From Bacteroidota bacterium (GTDB taxonomy: Bacteria > Bacteroidota > Bacteroidia > Chitinophagales > JADIYW01), in NCBI GenBank assembly GCA_016705125.1, contig JADIYW010000036.1, positions 1 to 64,000 of the forward strand: 64,000 bases of DNA. The letters are read 5' to 3'. This document shows, piece after piece, positions 27,579-36,600 of this stretch. How positions within the stretch are numbered: the first letter of the stretch is position 1; each line of letters begins with the position of its first letter. The position numbers and the translations under genes are program-made. The notes below the pieces were generated by a model, which searched no databases, was not told where the DNA came from, and saw only the letters and a program-made list of their open reading frames with translations.

Positions 27579-27653
27579 AAAATATATTTTTAGCTTTTAA
27601 TTATAAACTAAAATTACAGAAAAATATAATGTGATGTGTGGTTTTTGGAATAA

Positions 27654-27687
27654 AAAAGGGTAAATATCAAAAGATACTTACCCTTTT
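27654..27687 (-). terminator. terminator after the acyl-CoA ligase pair
   Basis: AAAAGGGTAA (27654-27663) pairs with TTACCCTTTT (27678-27687), and the inner TATC/GATA also pair around an AAAA loop with one mismatch. Read on the reverse strand it ends in a run of six T. It lies 26 bases past the stop of the ligase gene at 27713. Confidence 0.8.
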
Positions 27688-27712
27688 AAATTGGATTTTA
27701 TTTATCGTTTTT

Positions 27713-29476
27713 CTAATCCTTATAAATATTATTTATCTGATTTTCGTATTTTTCCGAAATTACTTTGCGTTTTATTTTCATGGTAGGTGTCAGTTCTTTA
27801 GTGTCAACTGTCCATTCATTTGCCAATAAAACGAATTGCTTAATTTGCTCTATATGGCTAAAATTCGGATTCAGTTCATCCACAATTTCTTGGTATTTAG
27901 CCAATACTTTAGGATTAGCAATTAGATTCTCTCTTGAATTAAATGATATGCCATTTTCGGTAGCCCATGCCTCCAAGGTTGGGTAAGCTGGAACTATAAG
28001 TGCCGAAACAAATTTTTTGCTCTCTCCTACTACCATCATTTGCTCTATAAAAAAGCTTTCTCTGAATTTTGACTCTATAGGGGCTGGCGCTACATATTTA
28101 CCTCCCGATGTTTTAAGCAATTCTTTCTTACGGTCGGTAATTTTCAAGAATTTTTTGCCACTTGGGCCGGTTACAAATGTACCTATATCGCCTGTATGGA
28201 ACCAACCATCATTGCTCATTACTTCTGCCGTTTTTTCTGGCTCTTTATAATATCCCATCATAATATTTGGTCCTTTTGCCAATATCTCGCCATCTTCTGC
28301 AATGTTTATCTCTACACTTTCAATTGGAATCCCAACTGTACCTAGTAATGCGCCACCTTCTTGGAATCGGGCAAAGGTTAATACTGGCGATGTTTCTGTA
28401 AGTCCATATCCCTCTCTAATTGGAAGGCCTGCAGCCGAAAATACCCTTGCAATTTTAAGTGGACAAGCAGCCGAACCTGTAACAACTCCTATCACTCTTC
28501 CGCCCAATGCTTCTCTCCATTTGCTAAAAATTAATTTATCAGCAATGCCAAACAAAAATCCTTTCTTTTGATCATATTCATATTTATCTGCCATTTCGAG
28601 TGCCCAAAAGAATAATTTCTTTTTTAGTCCCGTCAACAAAATCCCCTTATTTACAATTTTCTCATATACTTTTTCGAGCAATCGGGGTACTGTAGTAAAG
28701 AAATGTGGCTTTACTGTTGTCAATTTTTCTCCAAGCGTATCGATATCAGAATAATACACATTTATACCCGAATATTGGTAAGTATAAGCCACCATTCGTT
28801 CAAAAATATGGCACAGTGGTAAAAAACTAAGTGCAGTCATACCTGCTTCAACAGGAAATTCTTTTGCGACTGATTTCACATTTGAAATTATATTTTCGTG
28901 TGAAAGCATTACACCTTTTGGCATGCCCGTAGTACCAGAAGTATAAATTAACGTAGCCAATGATTTAGGGTCAACGTTATCCATAATGGATTGCACTTTT
29001 GAAAAATCGCCACCCTCGCCCAGCTGCATCACTTCATTCCAATTTTTTGCGCCTTCAACTTGATCCCAAGTATATACCGCTTGAAGTGTGGCTACTTTAC
29101 CAATTAAATTTTTTACCTTATTGTACAAAGCAGTACTTGATACAAAGCAAATTTTTACTTCAGCATGGTTAAAAATAAATTCAAAATCAGCTTCTGTAAT
29201 TGTTGGGTAAACTGGCACATTTATAGCTCCAATTTGGGTAATTCCTAGGTCAGTAATTGTCCATTCAGTTCTATTTTGTTCAATAATAGTTGCAACTGTT
29301 TCTCCTGGTTGCAAACCCAAATTGAGCAAGCCCAAGCTAACCTTATTTGCAAGATCTATTATTTTTTGAGTGCTGTATTCCACCCATTTACCATCAACCA
29401 TGTGCGCAAATGAAATCTTTTGTGGGTATTTTTCATTTTGATACCTAATGGGGTCAAATAATCTTGTTACTTCCAT
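27713..29476 (-). CDS. long-chain fatty acid-CoA ligase (AMP-binding), copy 1
   Basis: ATP-dependent acyl-CoA synthetase of the ANL superfamily, activating fatty acids in the cytoplasm. The P-loop-like motif LIYTSGTTGMPKGVMLSH, the A5 motif GYGLTETSP and the A7-A8 region GWFHTGDIG, LKITDRKKELLKTSGGKYVAPAPIE are intact, and the C-terminal catalytic lysine region follows (LTPTMKIKRKVISEKY). 587 residues is normal for the bacterial long-chain type. It is directly downstream of a paralogue of similar length with a 15-base gap, so the two are probably co-transcribed. Chain-length preference cannot be read from the sequence. Confidence 0.92.
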   Translation of the reverse strand: MEVTRLFDPIRYQNEKYPQKISFAHMVDGKWVEYSTQKIIDLANKVSLGLLNLGLQPGETVATIIEQNRTEWTITDLGITQIGAINVPVYPTITEADFEFIFNHAEVKICFVSSTALYNKVKNLIGKVATLQAVYTWDQVEGAKNWNEVMQLGEGGDFSKVQSIMDNVDPKSLATLIYTSGTTGMPKGVMLSHENIISNVKSVAKEFPVEAGMTALSFLPLCHIFERMVAYTYQYSGINVYYSDIDTLGEKLTTVKPHFFTTVPRLLEKVYEKIVNKGILLTGLKKKLFFWALEMADKYEYDQKKGFLFGIADKLIFSKWREALGGRVIGVVTGSAACPLKIARVFSAAGLPIREGYGLTETSPVLTFARFQEGGALLGTVGIPIESVEINIAEDGEILAKGPNIMMGYYKEPEKTAEVMSNDGWFHTGDIGTFVTGPSGKKFLKITDRKKELLKTSGGKYVAPAPIESKFRESFFIEQMMVVGESKKFVSALIVPAYPTLEAWATENGISFNSRENLIANPKVLAKYQEIVDELNPNFSHIEQIKQFVLLANEWTVDTKELTPTMKIKRKVISEKYENQINNIYKD

Positions 29477-29491
29477 ATTTTTTTAGCATTT

Positions 29492-31261
29492 TTAGTCAAA
29501 AAACGATTCAATTATATCTTTATATTTTTCAGCAATTACTTTTCTTTTTAACTTCATCGTAGGTGTCAATTCGCCACTTTCCACTGTCCATTCTTCACTT
29601 AACAACTTTATCATCTTCACTTGTTCCACTTTTCCAAAATGAACATTGTATTCATTTACCAATTTCATATAAAAATCATGAACTGCTTTTTGGTTTATTA
29701 TTTGTTCTTTTGATTCAAAGGGTATTTTGTTTTCTATACACCAAACTTTTAATTCATCAAATGCAGGAATAATTAACGCACCAATAAATTTTCTTCCATC
29801 TCCCACAAGTGCCATTTGCTCTATATAAAATGATTCTTTCATTTTATTTTCAATCGGAGAAGGCGCCACATATTTTCCACCTGAGGTTTTAAAAAGTTCT
29901 TTTTTTCTATCCGTAATTTTTAAATATCCTTCTTTAGTATATTCTCCAATATCTCCTGTTAAAAACCAGCCATCTGCATCAAATACTGCATTAGTTGCTG
30001 CTTCATTTTTATAATAACCCATCATTACATTTGGTCCTTTAACCAAAAATTCGCCATCAGGTGCTATTTTTATTTTTACACTCTTTAATACCTGGCCCAC
30101 ACAACCTGCTCTTATTTTTTCCTTTATCATCGGATTTACCGACAAAACTGGCGAGGTTTCTGTTAAACCATAGCCCTCCAAAACAGGAATTCCACCGTTA
30201 GTGAAAATGGTAGCTAACTTAGGCTGAAGAGGAGCAGATCCGCAGATAATGGCTTTTACTCTACCGCCCAAAGCGGCACGCCATTTAGAATACACTAAAT
30301 TATCTGCCAATGCAAACTCTCCCATTTCAATTAAAGTCTTAGTTTTTCCCAACTCTACCGATTGAGCTAATTTTAGCGACCAATCAAATACCGTTTTTTG
30401 AAATCCTTCTAGTGCCTTTCCCTTTTTTAAAATGGCCTCATATACTTTTTCTAATAATCGAGGTACAGTTGAAAAAAAATGTGGCTTCACATCAGCCAAA
30501 TTTTGTGTGATTGTTTCTAAACCATCGGCATAATAAATAGAAGCCCCTGCAGCTAAATACACATAAGTTAGCGTTCGTTCAAACACATGACAAACAGGCA
30601 AAAAACTAAGCGTAACTTCACCTTTACCAACAGGAACTATTTCTAAACAATCTTTAATATTACTAACTATATTGTGATGCGAAAGCATTACACCTTTAGG
30701 AAAACCTGTGGTGCCAGAAGTATAGATAATAGTAGCCAGGTCATCGGGTTTAATTTCCGACATTCTATTGCTGATTTCTTTATCTAACTCTTCGTCTTTA
30801 TCTTTTAAAATAGATTTCCAAGATGAAACTCCTTCAATTTCATCAAAAGTATAAATCCCTTTTAAAGTTGGTATTTTATCAGCTACAAGTGCCACTTTTT
30901 TATAAATCATCCTATCTGAAAGGAAAACATATTTGATTTCAGAATCATTGAATATAAATTCGTATTCGGCAGGACTTATGGTAGGATATACCGGAACATC
31001 TACTACTCCAATTTGTAAACAACCTTGATCGATAAAATTCCATTCCGGTCGATTTGTAGTGGATATAATTGCAACCTTATCTCCCTCTTGCAAGCCCAAT
31101 TCCAACAATCCTCTACTCACTTTCTGTATCGTTTCGTATGTGGTTTTGGTAGAATATTTAGTCCATGTTTTTTTATCCTCTCTTCGCGCATACAAATCAG
31201 GCAATGATTTGTTGTGCTTAATTAGTTGTGGTAAAATATCAAAAATTCTAGTATAATTCAC
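29492..31261 (-). CDS. long-chain fatty acid-CoA ligase (AMP-binding), copy 2
   Basis: Paralogue of the adjacent ligase, with the same domain order: IIYTSGTTGFPKGVMLSH, GYGLTETSP, GWFLTGDIGEYTKEGYLKI, TDRKKELFKTSGGKYVAP and the final lysine region LTPTMKLKRKVIAEKYKD. 589 residues. The two proteins are collinear from end to end and clearly related but diverged, for example in the substrate-side stretch around residues 255-330, so they probably differ in preferred acyl chain. This copy is first in the pair. No clear TAnnTTTG element was found before it. Confidence 0.92.
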   Translation of the reverse strand: MNYTRIFDILPQLIKHNKSLPDLYARREDKKTWTKYSTKTTYETIQKVSRGLLELGLQEGDKVAIISTTNRPEWNFIDQGCLQIGVVDVPVYPTISPAEYEFIFNDSEIKYVFLSDRMIYKKVALVADKIPTLKGIYTFDEIEGVSSWKSILKDKDEELDKEISNRMSEIKPDDLATIIYTSGTTGFPKGVMLSHHNIVSNIKDCLEIVPVGKGEVTLSFLPVCHVFERTLTYVYLAAGASIYYADGLETITQNLADVKPHFFSTVPRLLEKVYEAILKKGKALEGFQKTVFDWSLKLAQSVELGKTKTLIEMGEFALADNLVYSKWRAALGGRVKAIICGSAPLQPKLATIFTNGGIPVLEGYGLTETSPVLSVNPMIKEKIRAGCVGQVLKSVKIKIAPDGEFLVKGPNVMMGYYKNEAATNAVFDADGWFLTGDIGEYTKEGYLKITDRKKELFKTSGGKYVAPSPIENKMKESFYIEQMALVGDGRKFIGALIIPAFDELKVWCIENKIPFESKEQIINQKAVHDFYMKLVNEYNVHFGKVEQVKMIKLLSEEWTVESGELTPTMKLKRKVIAEKYKDIIESFFD

Positions 31262-31342
31262 TCAAAAAATTATTAGGTATCGAAAATATTAAATTAAGTA
31301 CTTAAAATGAAATTTTAGGGCAAAAAGATTTTCTATTATTGG

Positions 31343-32226
31343 TTAATCAATAAACCTTTTGACGATTTCACCATAAGCATCAATCCTTCTGTCGCGCAAA
31401 AATGGCCAAATTCTTCTTACGTGCTCACTTTTATTTATATCTAATTCCACCACAATTGAGGTCTCTTTGTCCTTTGAGCATTGCTCAACAATTTCCCCTT
31501 GTGGTCCTGAGATAAAACTTTGACCCCAAAATTGGATTCCATTGGTAACCCCTGACCAATCCTTTTCAAAACCTACCCTATTGACCGCTACTACATACAA
31601 TCCATTCGCCACTGCATGCCCACGTTGAACGGTTTGCCAAGCTGTAAATTGTTTTAATTTTTCCTCCTCACTATCTGTTGATTCCCAGCCTATTGCAGTT
31701 GGATAAATCAATATTTCAGCACCCGCCAATGCCATTAACCTGGCAGCTTCTGGATACCATTGATCCCAACAAACCAAAACACCTAATTTTCCAATAGAAG
31801 TATCTATAGGGTTAAATCCTAAATCACCAGGTGTAAAATAAAATTTTTCGTAGTAAGCCGGATCATCTGGAATATGCATTTTTCTATATTTTCCAGCAAT
31901 GCTTCCATCCTTTTCAAATACCACCGCTGTATTGTGATAAAGCCCTATTGCTCTTTTTCAAACAAGGAGGTTACAATTACAACATTATTCTCCTTTGCTA
32001 TCTTTGAAAATATTTCGGTAGACGGCCCAGGTATCGTTTCCGCTAAATCAAATTTGGTTGTGTCTTCTGCCTGACAAAAATAAATACCCGTATGGAGTTC
32101 TTGCAAAACAACTAATTCTGCACCATTTTTAACACAATCCAGAATTCCATCTATAGATTTTTGAATATTTAATGCTGTGTCTTCCCCACATGCTTGCTGA
32201 ACAATCCCTACTTTAAGTTGCTTCAT
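31343..32226 (-). pseudogene. aguB: N-carbamoylputrescine amidase, split by one-base frameshift
   Basis: A carbon-nitrogen hydrolase that releases putrescine, CO2 and ammonia from N-carbamoylputrescine. The catalytic triad is present across the two frames: Glu in VVLQELHTG, Lys in GKYRKMHIPDDP, Cys in GVLVCWDQWYPE. The first piece runs from ATG 32226 to a stop at 31945; the second resumes as RAIGLYHNTAVVFEK. At 31954-31958 the reverse strand reads five A. A sixth A would turn EKEQ-stop into EKRAIGLYH and join the halves into a 294-residue protein, the usual size. It follows aguA by 44 bases, as expected for the two-step agmatine pathway. An indel error is the likeliest cause. Confidence 0.9.
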
Positions 32227-32270
32227 GGTTGTAAATATTTATGCAAAAATGCAAAAAAATGCTCAATTAT

Positions 32271-33284
32271 CTATATTATCCCAATAGGATACTGCATGGT
32301 TACACAATGCAAAGAACCATGTTGTAAAATAAGTGCATTGCAATCAATACCAATAATGGCTCTTTCAGGAAAAACTTGTTTTAATATTTTTAAAGCCGAT
32401 TCATCTTGGGGGACATTATAAATTGGCACCAATACTGCACCATTAATTATTAAAAAATTGGCATAAGTCGCTGGAAGTCGCTGTCCATCCTCATCAAAAA
32501 TAGCTTTTGGAAATGGTAGTGCAATTAAATTATAGGGTTTTCCGTTTACTTGTTTAAATGCTTGCAATTCAATTTCCATTTTCTTAAGTGATTGAAAATG
32601 CTCATCCTTTTCATCATCACATTTTACGTAAGCAATTGTATTTTCGTTGCAAAACCTAACAAGTGTATCAATATGAGAATCAGTATCGTCGCCTGCAAGA
32701 TATCCGTTAAAAAGCCAAAGGAATCGTTTAATACCAAAATAATACTTTAAATGTATTTCAGTTTCATTTTGAGACAAAAAATTCCTATTAAAATTGAGCA
32801 TACACTCTGACGTAGTAAGCAACGTACCTTTTCCATCCGACTCTATTGCACCACCTTCCAATATAAAATCCTCTTGCTCAATAGGCGTTTCTCCAAACAA
32901 CCCTTTATTCGAAAGCTCCTCCGTAATCTTGTTATCTAAACTTGCTTCAAATTTATTTCCCCAGCCATTAAATTGGAAATCCCAAATCTTGTACCCATTA
33001 TCCGTTTGTACAGTTATTCCTCCGTGGTCTCGGGCCCATGTATCATTTGATGGTATTGAAACAAAAATAATATTTTCCTTTATTCCGCCGCCCACCAATT
33101 TTTCAGTGCTTTTTATGTCTGCACATACCACTAACACTTTCTGAAACCTAGAAATCACTTCTATGATTTCAACAAAACAAGGAATAACGACATGTAAAAT
33201 TTCTTTCCAATCACTATTTTCGTGGGGAAAAGTAAGTTGAATGGCACTTTGCGGTTCCCATTCTGCGGGCAATCTATACCCCAT
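32271..33284 (-). CDS. aguA: agmatine deiminase
   Basis: Peptidyl-arginine-deiminase-like enzyme converting agmatine to N-carbamoylputrescine and ammonia, the step before AguB. Family blocks: PAEWEPQSAIQLTFPHENSDW at the N-terminus (20-residue core PAEWEPQSAIQLTFPHENSD), NDTWARDHGG (substrate-guanidine binding), FNGWGNKF, EGGAIESDGKGTLLTT, GDDTDSHIDTLVRF and the catalytic cysteine in GSLHCVTMQYP. ATG 33284 gives 337 residues with four bases between this gene and the DUF3467 stop. The longer open frame starting at 33314 would overlap that gene. Confidence 0.93.
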   Translation of the reverse strand: MGYRLPAEWEPQSAIQLTFPHENSDWKEILHVVIPCFVEIIEVISRFQKVLVVCADIKSTEKLVGGGIKENIIFVSIPSNDTWARDHGGITVQTDNGYKIWDFQFNGWGNKFEASLDNKITEELSNKGLFGETPIEQEDFILEGGAIESDGKGTLLTTSECMLNFNRNFLSQNETEIHLKYYFGIKRFLWLFNGYLAGDDTDSHIDTLVRFCNENTIAYVKCDDEKDEHFQSLKKMEIELQAFKQVNGKPYNLIALPFPKAIFDEDGQRLPATYANFLIINGAVLVPIYNVPQDESALKILKQVFPERAIIGIDCNALILQHGSLHCVTMQYPIGII

Positions 33285-33288
33285 TTGA

Positions 33289-33597
33289 CTATGCTTCAGT
33301 AGTAGGTGTTCCAAAATTCATAGGGAAGCCAGCTGCTGGCAAGTCTTTTACCTCACCATGAGCTTGTTCAAATTTCTTGATATTTTCGTGTAATGCTTTA
33401 AGCAATCGCTTTGCATGTCCAGGAGTTAAAACAATTCGAGATTTCACTTTAGCCTTAGGAATTCCTGGCATCATTCTCACAAAATCTATAATAAACTCTT
33501 CATTTGAGTGTGTGATAACAGCTAAATTGCTATAAGTTCCTTCTGCAATATCTTCTGTAAGTTCTATATTTATCTGATTATTGTTATTCTGTTCCAT
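33289..33597 (-). CDS. DUF3467 domain protein
   Basis: A 102-residue cytoplasmic protein matching DUF3467 (NLAVITHSNEEFIIDFVRMM, SRIVLTPGHAKRLLKALHEN). The family is widespread in Bacteroidota and often lies near rpoC; its function is unknown. Here it is separated from rpoC by a terminator and has its own -7 element, and it runs into aguA with a four-base gap. The transcript is therefore better viewed as DUF3467-aguA-aguB than as an extension of the RNA polymerase operon. Confidence 0.88.
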   Translation of the reverse strand: MEQNNNNQINIELTEDIAEGTYSNLAVITHSNEEFIIDFVRMMPGIPKAKVKSRIVLTPGHAKRLLKALHENIKKFEQAHGEVKDLPAAGFPMNFGTPTTEA

Positions 33598-33618
33598 CGT
33601 TTATCTCTTAATTTTAAA

Positions 33619-33626
33619 CAAATATA
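33619..33626 (-). promoter_or_regulatory. -7 promoter element of DUF3467-aguA-aguB
   Basis: Reverse strand TATATTTG matches TAnnTTTG, 22 bases before the DUF3467 ATG and just past the rpoC terminator. No TTTG is seen at the right -33 distance. Confidence 0.4.
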
Positions 33627-33631
33627 TTAAC

Positions 33632-33667
33632 AAAAATGGCTGTCGAATGATTCTGACAGCCATTTTT
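33632..33667 (-). terminator. terminator of the rpoBC operon
   Basis: AAAAATGGCTGTC (33632-33644) is perfectly complementary to GACAGCCATTTTT (33655-33667), with a 10-base loop. On the reverse strand the stem ends in TTTTT. It begins 18 bases after the rpoC stop. Confidence 0.85.
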
Positions 33668-33684
33668 ATTAAAATTAACCAATT

Positions 33685-36600
33685 TTATTCGTAATCTTCC
33701 TCTAAAGATTTTTTATTCTTAGAAAAAAGCATTCTATCGTATTCTTCTTTTGAACCTACAATTATATCTTCAAAAACCTTTTGTCCTGTTCCAGCTGGAA
33801 TTCTATGACCAACTATTACATTTTCTTTCAATCCTAACATATAATCAATTGAGCCACTTATAGCCGCCTGATTCAATACCTTAGTAGTTTCTTGGAAGGA
33901 AGCAGCAGATATCCAACTTGATGTACCTAAAGAAGCTTTTGTAATTCCTCTTAATACTGGACTAGAAGTAGCAGGAATAGCATCTCTGAATTCTACTAAT
34001 TTTTTATCGTTTCTTTTCAAGAAAGAATTTTCTTCTCTTACTTGTCTTAGTGTAACAATTTGTCCTTCGATCAAAGTTTGAGAATCACCAGCTTTAGTAA
34101 TTACTTTTTTGTCATAAATCCAGTCATTATGTTGAATGAATTCATATTTATCAACTGTTGTTTTCTCTAAGAATTTAGTATCTCCTGGGTCATCCACTAA
34201 TACATCCTTCATCATTTGGCGTACAATTGATTCAATGTGTTTGTCGTTGATCCGAACACCTTGAAGTCGGTAAACCTCTTGAACTTCATTTACCAAATAA
34301 GATTGTAAAGCTGCAGGGCCTTTAATTTTCAATATGTCGATTGGTGTAATTGCACCATCAGATAATGGAATACCTGCTTTAATAAAGTCACCATCTTGAA
34401 CCAAGATATGTTTTGTTAATGGCACTAAATATTTTCGGATTACACCATCTTTTGAAGTAATTGAAACCTCTCTATTGCCTCTTTTTACTTTACCAAATGA
34501 TACAACACCATCTATTTCAGAAACTTTTGCAGGATTAGAAGGATTTCTTGCTTCGAAAAGTTCAGTTACCCGTGGTAAACCTCCCGTTATATCCCTTACT
34601 TTACTTAATGCCCTTGGTATCTTTATAATAACTTGTCCCATTTTTACAGGACTTTTATCCTCCAAAACGATGTGAGAACCTACTGGAATACTATATGAGT
34701 AAATCAATTCTCCCTTAGCATCAGCAACTCCAATTGATGGAATTTTTTTCTTGTCTCTTGGTTCAATTGCAACCTTTTCACGGTAACCCGTTTGCTCATC
34801 AGATTCTTCACGATAAGTAATATTTTCGATGATGTGTTCAAACTTAGAAACACCATCATACTCAGAAACAATTACTGCGTTGAAAGGATCCCAACTACAC
34901 ATTACATCACCCTTTTTGATCGCTTTACCTGCTTTAACAGACAAAGTAGAACCATAAGGAATATGGTTTGAGATCATTACTCTATCCAAATCTTTATCTA
35001 CAATTCTTATTTCTCCAGTTCTACTTGTTACAATTTCTTTGATTGTACCATCATCTTCAGTTAGAGAAACAGTTTTGATACCATCAAATTCTAACTTACC
35101 ATCAAATTTAGCAAACATTTGCGATTCAGTAGCAACACCCGAAGCCACACCACCCACGTGGAAGGTTCTAAGTGTAAGCTGTGTGCCTGGTTCACCAATT
35201 GATTGTGCAGCCATAATTCCTACAGCATCTCCCATTTGAGCAATTCTATTTGAAGAAAGGTTACGACCATAGCATTTAACACAAACTCCTCTTTTCAGTT
35301 CACAAGTTAGTACTGAACGAATTTCAACCGTCTCAATTGGCGATTCTTCAATTACTCCAGCAATTAACTCATTAATCAATTCTCCTTCGCCAACAATTAA
35401 TTCTCTAGTTATTGGGTGGTAAACATCGTTTAATGATGTTCTACCAACAATTCTTTCAAATAATGGCTCTACTATATCTTCATTATCTTTCAATGCTGAA
35501 GTAGAAATCCCTCTTAATGTGCCACAATCTTCTGCATTAATAACCACATCTTGAGCAACATCCACTAATCTTCTTGTTAAATAACCAGCATCTGCTGTTT
35601 TAAGTGCTGTATCCGCCAAACCTTTTCTTGCACCGTGGGTAGAAATAAAGTATTCTAATACTGATAATCCATCCTTAAAGTTTGAAAGAATTGGATTTTC
35701 AATAATTTCACCACCCGTACTTCCAGATTTTCTTGGTTTAGCCATCAAACCTCTGATACCAGCTAATTGTTTAATTTGTTGTTTTGAACCCCTTGCACCT
35801 GAATCTAACATCATAAACACTGAATTAAATCCTTGTTTATTCGTTGAAATTTCTTTCATCAACACTTCTGTTAAATTAGCATCTGCTCTAGTCCAGATGT
35901 CTACAATTTGATTATAACGCTCATTATTGGTAATTAAACCCATATTGTAGCTAGCCATAATCTCATCAACTTCTTTACCTGCATTTTCAAGCAAACTTGT
36001 TTTAACTTCAGGAATAATTAAATCGTCGATACCAAATGAAAGACCACCTTTAAATGCCCATCTAAAACCAATTTCTTTTATATCATCAAGGAATTTTACA
36101 ACTCTAGGTATATTGGTTAATGCTAATACATCACCAATAACTTTTTTAAGTGCTCCTTTTGTAAGTAAAACATTTACATATCCTACTTCCTCAGGCATTA
36201 CCTCATTGATGATTAATCTTCCGATAGTAGTTTCAATTACCTTATGTACAAACTCATTTCCTTCTTTTACTCTTGCTTTTACTTTTACAAATGCATTTAA
36301 ATGTGCTTTGCCTTCGTTAAATGCAATTATAGCTTCTTCTGCTGAGTAGTATCTAGCACCTTCACCTATTATTTTTTCTTCTTTTGTAGTACGTTTTCCT
36401 TTAGACAAATAATAAAGTCCTAAAACCATATCCTGAGAAGGAATTGTAATTGGACTACCATTTTGAGGATTCAAAACGTTATGAGAAGCCAACATCAACA
36501 ATTGTGCTTCCAATATAGATGCATTACTTAATGGAACGTGAACAGCCATCTGGTCACCGTCAAAGTCGGCATTGAAAGCCGTACAAACTAAAGGATGCAA

